From the NCBI GenBank assembly GCA_030374805.1, contig JARGSG010000207.1, forward strand, positions 248,001-312,000: DNA of 64,000 nucleotides, read 5' to 3'. The translations under genes and the position numbers were made by a program. The notes beneath the pieces were generated by a model. It worked only from the letters and a program-made list of their open reading frames with translations. It did not search any database and had not been told where the DNA came from. Of this stretch, positions 1 to 9,475 are shown in pieces. Numbering within the stretch: position 1 is the stretch's first letter; every line of letters begins with the position of its first letter. Source of the stretch: Gracilaria gracilis. Its lineage: Eukaryota; Rhodophyta; Florideophyceae; Gracilariales; Gracilariaceae.

Positions 1-1360
1 CCTGCTGCAAGCGCGGCAACCATTTGCTCTCCAGCTCCCGCATCTCGTGCGCACGCTGTTCGCACAGAACTTCGCTGCGTGCGGAAAGACCAGTCATTAT
101 GCGCGCGCTCTCGTTGCGCCAGCGTTGTAGTTCCATACGACGGGCCTCCTGTATGCCCTGAGTTTCGACGGATTCATTTGTTGTTAATGATGTGCGGACA
201 CGGTTGACAGTCTGCCTGGGATCGTTTTCACGGTTCTGGCGGTTCAATTCCTGCTCTACGCGTTTCAGCATTTTCTCTGCGGCATCTGCGGCGCGTGGCA
301 AGTCTGCTTCAAGTCGCTTGCCGCTGTTCGTTACGTCTGAGACATCCCTCGATGCCGTCTTGAGCACAGTTAGACTTCCCGTGCAGAGCTCTTTCGCGCA
401 GTCTTCTAATTCCTTCACTACGTCCTTTCCACGACGGACTGCTCGCTTAGCACGCCTTTCTGCCGCCGATCCAGAATTCATCTGCCTGGGCTGCGAAGCA
501 AACGTTAAAGCCGCCCGTTCTGCTTCAATCTGTGCCCATAGCACTCTCGACTTCTCGACACCTTGCTTCATTGTCTTCACGCGTTCTTCAGCTGCTCGAT
601 GCTCTCGTTCAAGAGTTCTGAGGCGGGAAAACGCTCGTAGTTGTGCATCTCGCACTAGTTCTTCCGCACCCAATCTGACGGTATTGCCCTGCATACCAAT
701 CATATTTGCGAGAGACGCTTCGCTTTCGTGTAGCAGTGATAGAAGTGATGCGCCTACACGAGCACCCCAGCCTTCGCTTAGAGCCATTTGAAGCTCACTT
801 TCCGCGATGTTCCATTCAGTTTCGCCCTTTTCACACCACTTTCGTACGGCCATTTCAACTGAATTTCCAGCTTCTTCGTTCTCGTTCTCGCTCTCTGATC
901 CGCTCAAGTCTTCGCCGTCTCCCCATGGAGAGCGCTGTAGTAGTCCCAAGAGCTGAGTCAATTCTTCTTCCTGATCCGTAACAATGTGCAGCACGCCATC
1001 CATCACCGCCTCATCAATTTCGGCGGCAGTAAGGTCCCCCTCTTCCTTGTCATCAACTTCTCGCAGTTGCTCATGCAGAAGCCATATCTCCTTTTCGACG
1101 CGCCTCGTATCTTCCAGCACTTGTTGAAGCTCTTGTTCTTCATTAGCGGATGGTTCGAATCGTTCGGTTTCGGCAGTCAAGGTCAAGAATGCCCTAATAT
1201 CTTTCGCATGTGCATCTGTCCGAACACGTTTTGTTACCTTTTGCCAAAGAGCTTTTTCATGCTTTCCTTTGGTTATCGCATCTAGCGTTTGTTCATTCGG
1301 AACTTTAACGTGAGGGAGCTCTTGTTTCATCCAAGCCACCAAGTCATCTCGAACAGTCAT
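1..1360 (-). CDS. HAUS5-like augmin subunit, partial (runs off left edge)
   Basis: An uninterrupted frame of about 453 codons starts at ATG 1360, the first ATG after an in-frame TGA, and is still open at base 1, so the C-terminus lies outside the window. The first ~55 residues (DLVAWMKQELPHVKVP, then LWQKVTKRVRT) match the shape of the HAUS5 N-terminus: a short helical head with a conserved Trp, a 'kVP' motif, an aliphatic-Trp turn and a 'V..RVR' helix. The rest is long, charged and predicted coiled coil with an acidic Ser/Glu patch near the middle, as in HAUS5 (about 630 aa in humans). Augmin binds spindle microtubules and recruits gamma-tubulin for branching nucleation. No intron is evident. 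It could be another coiled-coil protein; the call rests on the N-terminal pattern and length. Confidence 0.5.
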   Translation of the reverse strand, partial: MTVRDDLVAWMKQELPHVKVPNEQTLDAITKGKHEKALWQKVTKRVRTDAHAKDIRAFLTLTAETERFEPSANEEQELQQVLEDTRRVEKEIWLLHEQLREVDDKEEGDLTAAEIDEAVMDGVLHIVTDQEEELTQLLGLLQRSPWGDGEDLSGSESENENEEAGNSVEMAVRKWCEKGETEWNIAESELQMALSEGWGARVGASLLSLLHESEASLANMIGMQGNTVRLGAEELVRDAQLRAFSRLRTLEREHRAAEERVKTMKQGVEKSRVLWAQIEAERAALTFASQPRQMNSGSAAERRAKRAVRRGKDVVKELEDCAKELCTGSLTVLKTASRDVSDVTNSGKRLEADLPRAADAAEKMLKRVEQELNRQNRENDPRQTVNRVRTSLTTNESVETQGIQEARRMELQRWRNESARIMTGLSARSEVLCEQRAHEMRELESKWLPRLQQ

Positions 1361-1813
1361 CGCTAAAGTGGTGTGGTGCCCTGCTGGTCAAGACTGGTTC
1401 AAGAAATATGAGAGCTCGATTCGAGAACAAGGTGTAGTTACTTGTCCGCCAAGCGTTTTCCCTTTTCGTTCGACTGTATCCGAGGATTCTCTATAGCCGT
1501 CAATATCCGCGCTTGTCTTTTGAAGGTAAAAACTTTAGTCATGTAGGTGTGACTATCTACGTATGGAATCAAGTCCTCCATGTGACGGTTGCTCCATAAA
1601 ATTAAGGGGTTTGAAATTTGAATGTGAAAGAAATCGCTTAAAAGTACCCTTGGTACAGTCAGCGAAACTTCTTTATCTCAAAAAACACAACGGACATTTT
1701 CGTCGCAAGCTGACGCCCTATAACAATATAACTATGCAAGCAGTAGTGTAGTGCATGGTACATTGCCCAGATAAACCGCCGTCCTGCACAGGCAATCTAA
1801 TGAAAAACGAATG
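1361..1813. other. Intergenic, 5' flank of the HAUS5-like gene
   Basis: No convincing coding sequence. A 62-codon plus-strand frame at 1563-1751 resembles nothing recognisable. The stretch probably holds the promoter of the minus-strand gene and the flank of the mariner insertion; no clear TATA box or other site could be assigned. Confidence 0.4.
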
Positions 1814-3062
1814 CCAATAAAGCAAACGAAGTTTATTTATCACAGCGAAATTTTATAACTGCATAAAGAACAATAACCACATGAAACAATCTAATAGCCA
1901 GTCATTCCTCCCTTTTTCTCCACTACTGTAATCAAACGGTTAGGCAAAGACCTGTACAGGTTTTCAACCAGTAAATCCGGCATTTGATTCCACACATATT
2001 CCACTTTGTCGGCCAACGCTTCCACAGATTCAAATTGAGTGTGGTCAGCGTACACGTGCCTGGCCAGCCAAGCCCACACATTCTCAATAATGTTGAGATC
2101 TGGGCTCTTCGCTGGCCAGTCCATAACCGTAACGTTATGATCTTTAAGCCACTTCTTAGTAGCATTTGCTCGATGAGGACTAGCCCCATCATGCATAAAC
2201 ACCCAATTTTCACCTAGTGTCTCTGCCGCGTACGGCAACAAATCGTTCTGTAGAACTTCAACGTAGCTGTCTGAGGTTATGTTCCTGTCAAATTTAGTCA
2301 GGGAACCACCTCCGTAGTAAGAAATGCAGCCCCAAACCATTAAAGATTTTCCACCCTGCACCCTTTTAGAAAATATCTCCGGTTCTTTCCTTAAGTCGTG
2401 CCAATACGAAGCCAAACCATCCGGACCGTCAAGGTTAAACTTTTTCTCGTCCAAGAAAATAACTTTCTTCCATTCAATAGAGTTCCAACTGAGCTTTTTT
2501 TTCGCAAATATAACACGCTTTTTTTGTGTTGAACGTTCATGTAAGGTCCAGACTTCATGTTCTTGTACTTAAGATACGGTACCTCGTGTAGTATTTGTTG
2601 GATTCTCCTCGTAGTGACGTTCAAATTGTACTTTTTTTGAACATCACTTGCACTGGACTGGTGCATTGTGACGTCACGAATGATAGTACGTTTGGTCTTT
2701 TCGGAGAGTTTTTGGTTTCTTGCTTTCCATTTGCGCTGTTGACTCTTCTTTGGCCGCATTAGAAACTTTTGAATGGTTGTACGGTGACGCCCGAGCTCGT
2801 CTGCAATTGCCTGGTGCGACATACCGTGGGAGTAATGCCCTAGAATTTGCGCTTTTTCCACGTCTGTTAAGAGGGAACCACGGGGCATTATGGTGTTTCG
2901 GATAAGAACGGGGGCCTTTCAGGTGATTGGGAATGCAACGAGGAGGACGTTGTGACAATTTGAGCTTCTTAGAGCTACTCTAAAGCGCGCGCTTTCTGTT
3001 TTGAATGTAGTTGATGTTATAAAGTTTCGCAGATATATATAAAGTTCGTTTATTATTATTGG
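1814..3062 (-). mobile_element. Tc1/mariner element 1
   Basis: A transposase relic is flanked by terminal inverted repeats. Bases 1824-1859 match the reverse complement of 3016-3051 at about 30 of 36 positions without gaps (shared core GCGAAA[C/T]TTTATAAC), and weaker matching extends outwards to CCAATAA on both sides. The exact ends and a TA duplication could not be fixed, so the outer limits are approximate. The element is about 1.25 kb, a usual size for the superfamily. Confidence 0.75.
1891..2888 (-). pseudogene. Tc1/mariner transposase (DD34D/E type), one frameshift
   Basis: The N-terminal part, ATG at 2888, has the helix-turn-helix of Tc1 transposases (LTDVEKAQILGHYSHGMSHQ and a second HTH). 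The C-terminal part (2454-1891) has the catalytic core: FLDEKKFNLDGPDG with the first Asp, MHDGASPH with the second, and SPDLNIIENVW with the Glu, 34 residues after the second Asp, so DD34E is complete. The two parts lie in different frames. The shift sits at an A8 run on the coding strand (plus-strand T8 at 2495-2502), where a -1 shift restores the expected sequence. Either this is a single slippage mutation or, less likely, a programmed -1 site (A AAA AAG). Apart from that the gene looks nearly intact. Confidence 0.85.
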
Positions 3063-3323
3063 TCTGCTGTGAACTTGCTTGGCTGTATGCTACTGTGTTT
3101 AGCACGTAAACTTGCTGGACGCTGGGACATGTGTTCTACGCGGTCCTTCAGAAGAAACACGTAAAGTATATTGTTCTAAATGTAAAATCCTGGTCTGAGA
3201 TATAAAGATTTCGCTCACTGTACAGCGGGGTGCTCTTGCAGTTGAACGCCTGCTCTTATCTTTGGACATCCCTGTTTATTGTAAATTACACCGAATATGA
3301 TAGCAATACATCACCTCCGCCAA
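3063..3323. other. Spacer between two transposons
   Basis: No coding feature recognised. It separates the right end of the mariner from the left TIR of the large piggyBac-like element and ends in CCAA, the left flank of that element. Confidence 0.4.
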
Positions 3324-3481
3324 CCCGTGCACGCTGCGTGAACGATTTCGAGCACGCTGGGCAGGGTGATTTTTGGAGAAATTGTGTGAATCACCCTGCC
3401 CAGCGTGATGCTCACTCTGCAGCTGCGAGAACTTCACGCAGTTGCTGAGTGAACATCACGCACGCTCCACAACGTTCACGC
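3324..3481 (+). repeat. Left TIR of the piggyBac-like element, with internal hairpin
   Basis: The terminal 158 bp starts CCCGTGCACGCTGCG. Inside it, 3353-3370 (CACGCTGGGCAGGGTGAT) pairs perfectly with 3390-3407, giving an 18-bp stem and a 19-nt loop. Repeated GCGTGA or TCACGC sites, about seven, occur along its length and are likely transposase contacts (inference). Confidence 0.9.
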
Positions 3482-3616
3482 ATGATCAGCGCGGTATCTG
3501 ACCAACTGGGTCTCCTTCTTATACAACATTAAGTTGCAAAGACTCCGACTTTGTGCTCCAGGTCTTAGCTAGCATAAACACGCTTCTAGCCATAAAGGTA
3601 AACGCATTTACTTTAA

Positions 3617-6600
3617 TTATGACTCCTGTAGTTCACTTTCAGCTCTTTCCTTTAGCTCAATAAGCTCTTTCTCCGATATTTGCCCCTTCACTAGAGTTCT
3701 AACGCTATGCCATTTGTCCCAACATTTGGGACATATTGGTTGACAGCACAGTCCACACCACTGCCGAATTTTAGAACCACCCTTCTTTTTAAACACTCTT
3801 CCCCTCAACTTCAAACTATAATTGAATGAACAAAGAGAACAGTATGCCGATTTCCCTTTAACAAGCTTATAAAGTCGTGACCCCGAAAGCCGTCTCCGAG
3901 CATCAATCTTTCTGTTGTATTTCTGAACAACATTTTTCACATACATTTGCTTGACTGTCTCGTTCTCTAACACCTTAGAAGACCCTATATTTGCAGAACT
4001 GGAAACGTCTTTATGATGTCTGTACATCACCGCAAACTCTTTTGCCAAATGCTTTGCGAAAGAGGAAAACGTCATAGACCGAGAAACATTATGTCGATGC
4101 ATTCGATAGCTGGATTTCGAGAGAGGAATATCTTTTGCGGCATCGGGCAAACGACCTTTCTTTTTCGCTATTGATAGGCGATATATTACCCCAACATTGT
4201 TGACCTGAGCACAAAGTAATCGTCCCACTACACTGACAATTGGATTCTCCGAGGAGTTAGTGTAGCATAGATTCTGCATATTCCTGCTAAATTCGTCAAC
4301 TCCTCCTTTCAAAAGGTTCCAGAATACCAAACATGACGGGCGAATCATACGCGCCGGTGGCAACGGTCCCTTCTGCTGGCACAGGATTTTGTAAGCGCGA
4401 CTAAGGTTATAGAACGAGCCAAATGAATATAGGTCAGTAGCAAAATGGCTCAGAAGTAGCTCGTCGTAAGCTTCTAGAATTCTTGTAGCATCCTGTCCAA
4501 TCCATTGAAACCCAATCTCCCTGAGGCTGGAGAGGCAGTAGCAGTAGTCCGCTATGAAACCAGCAGTGAATTCCAAGATTACCGCATAGATTATATTGCC
4601 TACTCCCAGATTGCTACCTTTGGCCACAACAAACAAAACCGTATGTTTTCCAAAAACAGCTGCGTGATGAATGCATTGCAGCCGATACTCTGTGCTTGGC
4701 ACCATTTGGTGAAACACATCCAGAGAATACTCTGATCCTCCTATGTTTCCAACGAGGTTCAATGGACTGTACCGATCTCGGACAGTTTCAGCTTCTTTGA
4801 TTGTTTGCAAAGAGGTCATTGTTTTTATCTCTACCGCAGCGACAGTATTGTGTTCACCTGCCTTCGAGAACACCACAATCCCATCAGGGCTTCCTGCTAG
4901 CAGCCTTATGCTCCTCGATCCAATTAGCCCAATTGTTCTAATGCGATGTATTGTATGCTTGCTCTCGTATTGGCTCCTCATATGTGTTCCCGTTTGGAAC
5001 GCAATGGAACAAGTCACGCGACAATTTTCAAAGAATCTTGGCAGACTCTTTAAAACTTTTTGCTCGTTGAATGATCCTTCTTTCATGCCAGCGGTGGCTG
5101 TTAAGGGCTTCATAAACCAGGCATCCAGAGATGCTTCATAGAGAGATTTACGGAGAGCAGTCGTCAGCTCCTGTATTGTGGGTGCCGTTGCAGTCACTGG
5201 TACAAGTTCGATTAGTCCCTCACTTACGTCTTTCTTCAACTGGAGTATTTTTGCCTTCAAGACAGGTCTAGTGGCTGACGACGCTGGTTGGTGTCCCACT
5301 TTGACCAAAATGGAGACCAAGACATCCTTCCGTAGACTTTGAAGAGATGTCTCGGTCGCACTCATCACATTCGATATGGCTTCACTGCCATCTATATCAG
5401 GTGCAGGATTGCGTTGCTTCATCCCCAATCCCTCCAACACACCGGTCCATTTAGACCGCAACAAGTTCTGTGCTGCACACTTATCGTTCGGTAGTGCATG
5501 GGCGCCGAACGTTGGACTCCGCCCACAAAGAAGCTCGGCGCTTGACTTCAAGTGGTTATTAAAATCGGACGCAAAAGCTCTGAAGAACCCATGTGTTGTT
5601 CTAGAAGTGAATTGAAAAGCTCTAGCTAAGAACCAACCTGGATCTTCCGACTGTAAGATTGTGTACTCTTCTATTTGATTCAAGGCGAGACCTAGCCTGA
5701 CTGATGCCACATCGCCTGTTCTGTGACACTGCACGGCGCCTTCAACCGTCTCGTCTTCACAAGCTGCTTCCTTCTCCGGCCTTGGACAGTATATTTCATG
5801 GCGCCTCTCGACGCATTCGGGCTCTAAAGAGCGCCCGATAAACTCCGTCTTTGGTATCGAAGTGAACAAATTTGCGCCAAAGAGGGGCATATTATTGTGA
5901 TACACAGACGCGATTCTACCGGAGTAACTCTCACGATACACAATAGCTTGGATTTCCTTTCCTGCTTTCGCCGTGGGTCGTCTCACTGCGCTGTATACCG
6001 CCCTGCATCCCTTCTCTCCAACCACCATTCCTTTGTGCCTTTTCCGAATGAGTCCATCCCCGAAAACAAAGGGATAATCTAAGCTTCTCTTGTGGGTTCC
6101 AATACCGGTGGCACCTAGTCGATCATTAATGAAATCAATAGTTTCTCTCGAGTTGTAGCCACGATCTGCTGCAAAGATTGCATCAGTCATGGCAGTAAGA
6201 GACCCAGGGGTGGCCGATCCTTGCACAAGCTGAACCAGTCGCTCCCAAACATGTATCGTCTTCTCCCCGGGCCTGGAGAAATGACATGCTAGAAATGCAG
6301 AGGAGAGAGCTGAACAAAGAGCATTGTTCACGGATCCTAGAGCTTTCTGAGGATTGTTGATGTGGGCCAAGGTCGTCAGTTCAGTAACGGCTCTCGAACT
6401 CAGTCGTTGGTGGTCGTCGTCGAGGCTGAAAACGGTTTGACCAGGAATATACAAGAAACGTCTGTTGATTGCTGACAATTCTTGTTCCAGCTCTGTAATC
6501 AACTGATTACCCGCTATGGGCTTGTTTGACCAGCCCAAACCGTATTCCTGCACTCTCTGACGACGCTCAGTCGTACCATTTAAAGCAGACCAAATTTCAA

Positions 6601-7726
6601 TGTACCGGTCACCACAGATTCCCGTCTGGAAATAGAACTCGTGGTTTTCGCATGACGTCATGATAGACACGCTAGTACCGTACGAAGCCGCAAGAACGTG
6701 GGTCACAATAACGCCCTTTAGTTCCAACAATGTCGCCGTTGGGCGGGACCGCTTTGACAAAACTCTATTCACGTACACGCGCAGTTTCTCAAGGACAAAA
6801 GTTGGTAGAAACACATCGAACACGGCCATCCTCGTTAAAGCAGTGTGATCCATTTGCCCACTACTTTGTCCGTTCACTTTGATTTCTTCCACGACATTGT
6901 CCAACATTTTGTTAGACTCAGTGAGAAACCTACGTCCTAGTAAAGAATCTGCGTTATCAATGCCAATACTTACGTCTTCGAAAGCCCCGGCGTACTTCCA
7001 TCCCTTTAAGCCACCCACCTGGTGTGTACTCTGTCTCTCCTCGCTTACATCATGAATGTGTTCATCGTTAGTATAGTTTCCTTCTAAACTATGCTCCTGT
7101 AGAAAGTCACAAGGTTCTGCAAAGAGGCATGACCAAAAATCTTCTGTAACCGTTGTTCTCTCTTCCATAGTGTTAGAAATCCATTGCGGTGCCATAGTCG
7201 AGATAAAATCTTCGCGTGTGTCATGTAGTGCAGTGACTTCATTTTCAGTAATGATTGCTTGACTGGAAGGCAATGAGGATGCGTTACTTGCACCCTCATC
7301 GAATAGATGTGCATGGTCGGCTGGCTCAAAAGAACTATCTGAATCAGTAGGACTGTCATTGCCCTCTAATGGAACTACGACTTGTCGGGGAACGCGTAAT
7401 ATGTCCACTGTACTGTCTTCAGTGCTGCTCTTTTCTTGTTGCACAGCTTCATCCACATTCATTTCTTGCGTAGGTGCAACACTATACACCGAGTTTTCAT
7501 GCCCATCCTCACTTTGCTGAGAGCTCTGGTATGCATCCTGTGGACCGACATCGCAGTTCCCATCACTGTATTGCGTGAATATCATCGGAGGCGAGCTGAT
7601 AAGTTCGTCTTCATGGACAAGGCATGGTTCAGATGACTGAGATACACGCGATCGTGGTTGTTTTACGGGTGAAGGGGTAAAAACGCATACCCTTGGGTCG
7701 GAGGAGTGTTCGGATGGTTGAGGCAT
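3617..7726 (-). CDS. piggyBac-like DDE transposase with embedded PD-(D/E)XK (YqaJ-like) nuclease and C-terminal zinc domain
   Basis: The first ATG of the frame is at 7726, giving 1369 aa; the frame is open 38 codons further up into the TIR but without an ATG. Residues 1-270 are Ser/Glu/Asp-rich and look disordered. From about 300 the piggyBac fold begins (FDVFLPTFVLEKL, then LLELKGVIV). The first catalytic Asp is D436 (YIPGQTVFSLDDDH) and the second D521 (FAADRGYNS). The third, D1144, sits in LLKGGVDEFSRN, the equivalent of piggyBac's 'KGGVD'. Between D521 and D1144 lie about 620 residues, far more than in piggyBac. Residues about 880-1060 of that insert read as a nuclease: FNEQKVL, then GSPDGIVVF (D948), AVEIKT (E966, K968) and a later Gln/His helix (YRLQCIHHA). 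The C-terminus has CxxC...CxxCC...CxxC...H (C1296-H1340) like the piggyBac cysteine-rich domain, which binds TIR DNA. It should excise and integrate the element at TTAA; what the nuclease does is unknown. Confidence 0.8.
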   Translation of the reverse strand: MPQPSEHSSDPRVCVFTPSPVKQPRSRVSQSSEPCLVHEDELISSPPMIFTQYSDGNCDVGPQDAYQSSQQSEDGHENSVYSVAPTQEMNVDEAVQQEKSSTEDSTVDILRVPRQVVVPLEGNDSPTDSDSSFEPADHAHLFDEGASNASSLPSSQAIITENEVTALHDTREDFISTMAPQWISNTMEERTTVTEDFWSCLFAEPCDFLQEHSLEGNYTNDEHIHDVSEERQSTHQVGGLKGWKYAGAFEDVSIGIDNADSLLGRRFLTESNKMLDNVVEEIKVNGQSSGQMDHTALTRMAVFDVFLPTFVLEKLRVYVNRVLSKRSRPTATLLELKGVIVTHVLAASYGTSVSIMTSCENHEFYFQTGICGDRYIEIWSALNGTTERRQRVQEYGLGWSNKPIAGNQLITELEQELSAINRRFLYIPGQTVFSLDDDHQRLSSRAVTELTTLAHINNPQKALGSVNNALCSALSSAFLACHFSRPGEKTIHVWERLVQLVQGSATPGSLTAMTDAIFAADRGYNSRETIDFINDRLGATGIGTHKRSLDYPFVFGDGLIRKRHKGMVVGEKGCRAVYSAVRRPTAKAGKEIQAIVYRESYSGRIASVYHNNMPLFGANLFTSIPKTEFIGRSLEPECVERRHEIYCPRPEKEAACEDETVEGAVQCHRTGDVASVRLGLALNQIEEYTILQSEDPGWFLARAFQFTSRTTHGFFRAFASDFNNHLKSSAELLCGRSPTFGAHALPNDKCAAQNLLRSKWTGVLEGLGMKQRNPAPDIDGSEAISNVMSATETSLQSLRKDVLVSILVKVGHQPASSATRPVLKAKILQLKKDVSEGLIELVPVTATAPTIQELTTALRKSLYEASLDAWFMKPLTATAGMKEGSFNEQKVLKSLPRFFENCRVTCSIAFQTGTHMRSQYESKHTIHRIRTIGLIGSRSIRLLAGSPDGIVVFSKAGEHNTVAAVEIKTMTSLQTIKEAETVRDRYSPLNLVGNIGGSEYSLDVFHQMVPSTEYRLQCIHHAAVFGKHTVLFVVAKGSNLGVGNIIYAVILEFTAGFIADYCYCLSSLREIGFQWIGQDATRILEAYDELLLSHFATDLYSFGSFYNLSRAYKILCQQKGPLPPARMIRPSCLVFWNLLKGGVDEFSRNMQNLCYTNSSENPIVSVVGRLLCAQVNNVGVIYRLSIAKKKGRLPDAAKDIPLSKSSYRMHRHNVSRSMTFSSFAKHLAKEFAVMYRHHKDVSSSANIGSSKVLENETVKQMYVKNVVQKYNRKIDARRRLSGSRLYKLVKGKSAYCSLCSFNYSLKLRGRVFKKKGGSKIRQWCGLCCQPICPKCWDKWHSVRTLVKGQISEKELIELKERAESELQES

Positions 7727-7807
7727 GACAGAGGAGAGCAAAGGACAACCAATAACAACGACACAACCCGACGATCGGTAGAACAATCTCGCGACAATGG
7801 TCGTCTG

Positions 7808-7966
7808 GCGTGAACGTTGTGGAGAGTGCGTGATGTTCACTCAGCAACTGCGTGAAGTTCTCGCAGCTGCAGAGTGAGAATCACGCTGGGCAGGGTGATT
7901 CACGCAATTTCTCCAAAAATCACCCTGCCCAGCGTGCTCGAAATCGTTCACGCAGCGTGCACGGGG
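7808..7966 (-). repeat. Right TIR of the piggyBac-like element, followed by TTAA
   Basis: It matches the left TIR in reverse complement with three substitutions and one extra outer C. It carries the same perfect 18-bp stem and GCGTGA motif series. It ends at 7966 and is followed immediately by TTAA. It lies upstream of the transposase ATG at 7726 and so probably also contains the promoter. Confidence 0.9.
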
Positions 7967-8068
7967 TTAAAAGTCTTCGTTACTGACGATCGAACGTTTG
8001 TAGGCGTAAACACTGTATAAAACGAAGTAGAAAAGAGAACACAAAAGTTTAAAAGCTTCAATGGAAAG

Positions 8069-9156
8069 CTATGTTTCTTTAAAACGGTTACCAAAAGGGT
8101 AGAAATCTCTATACGACAGGTGGCACTGTTGGCCTACCTGTGCGCGTTGCCAACCACCTAGTAGTCTGTCTTCATTCCCTGTCTCTCTAAGACGGTAGCA
8201 CAACGCTTTGTCATGCTTCGAACCAAATTTTAACACGTGGGGCAATCGATTTTGTTCCATTGTGCCACCACACATTCCACCAGCTCTTCCACCGATGCAA
8301 ACTGCCTTGCATCTGCGTACACACGCCTGGCAAGCAAGCCCCAAAGATTTTTTATCGGATTGAGGTCAGAACTACGGGCAGGCCAGTGCATAACATCTAT
8401 GTTATGAGCATTGAATCACTGTTGGGTGTACTTAAACGTATGTATAGCAGAATTATCTTGCTGAAACGTCCATCCCCCAGCGTAGTTCTCTTTCACAAAT
8501 GGTAGCAAATGGTTTTGTAGTGTCGTGACATACTTCTTTGAATCTTGATTACCCTTTAGCACCACAAATTCCCCCATCCCATTTTCAGTAAAACAACCCC
8601 AAACCGTTAGTCCCTCGCCTCCCTTTTAATGTTTAGACATGACCCGTTCCTCCTTTCTCAAATCGTGCCAGTAAAAGGCGTAAGCATCAGGCCCGTCCAA
8701 ATTAAACTTCTTGTCATCAGAACAAACAATTCGACCCCACTGTTGAGATTTCCAGGCGTGCCTCAACCTAGCCCAATTCATCTTGTGAATTTTGTGCACT
8801 TGTTGTAGAGGAGGTGTTTGTTTAACCTTCTGAAACTTTAGTGTAGGTGTGACAGACAGTATTTATTGAACTCGGTGGCTTGATATCGGCAGTTGATATG
8901 CAGTTTTTAGTTGCGATGCGGTTTGGTGTTCTTTGGATATTTATTTTACCAATAAACGGTGTGCCGTGGCGGTCATTTTTGTGGGCCTTTTGATGAATTT
9001 GTTGGTTTCGTACGTCGCTGGGTTCTTCAAGTACCTTGTTATGACATCTCCGCTCCGTGTCGCTTGTCTGGCGATAGCGGCAATAGACAGACCACTCTTT
9101 TTAAAAGCCTCTATCTGGCCTTTTTCTTTCTCTGTCAAAAACGTGCGTTTTGGCAT
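8069..9156 (-). pseudogene. Tc1/mariner transposase relic 2
   Basis: ATG at 9156 opens a 71-codon HTH segment (LTEKEKGQIEAFKKSGLSIA). Further down on the same strand the core can be read in pieces: DDKKFNLDGPDAYAFYWHDL with the first Asp, and DLNPIKNLWGLLARRVYAD, where the catalytic Glu of 'NPIENLW' has become Lys. Frames change several times, so it is dead. The KKFNLDGPD..A.YWHDLRKE segment is shared with mariner 1, but overall divergence is high. No TIR could be matched with confidence. Confidence 0.7.
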
Positions 9157-9470
9157 TGTTGGAATGAGTTGAAGTGGTGCTATGAGGGTGGACGGAAAGA
9201 TGAAGAATACAAAGAAAGGTTTTATGAACTAAATACTACTACTAGAAGTGCTACAACTACCTTTTGTTGTGTATGTCGTATAGATGTTTCGCGGGGTGAA
9301 GTAGCCATTTGCGTGCTGCTCAGGGACCACAAAGTCGTTTGGCCTGGGTACAGTTTTCTTTTAAACGTTTTTATGTAACGGAGAGCTGCATGCTTCTGCG
9401 TCGTCCGTAATCGTTTAGTTTACTCTGTACAGCTAAAAAGGGGGGGTGTCGTATAGGAGTCTCGCGCACT
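9157..9470. other. Spacer left of the Ty3 insertion
   Basis: No gene recognised; short frames here lack family features. It ends with the GTACG target duplication (9471-9475) next to the LTR. Confidence 0.35.
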
Positions 9471-9475
9471 GTACG

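Larger units (their letters stand above)
3324..7966 (-). mobile_element. Large piggyBac-like transposon with 158-bp TIRs, apparently whole
   Basis: The element is 4.64 kb and is bounded by near-perfect inverted repeats: 3324-3481 and the reverse complement of 7808-7966 agree over about 158 bp with three substitutions and one extra C at the outer right edge. The right end is followed directly by TTAA (7967-7970), the piggyBac target site; the left flank is CCAA. A single open reading frame fills the interior. Each TIR contains an 18-bp stem and many GCGTGA/TCACGC motifs. The absence of stops in a 1369-codon frame and about 98% TIR identity suggest a young, perhaps active, copy. Confidence 0.85.

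Noticed and set aside
192-1285. Three plus-strand frames opposite the HAUS5-like gene
   Set aside because: They are shadows of the long minus-strand frame, with no domain and Ser/Arg/Phe-rich antisense composition.
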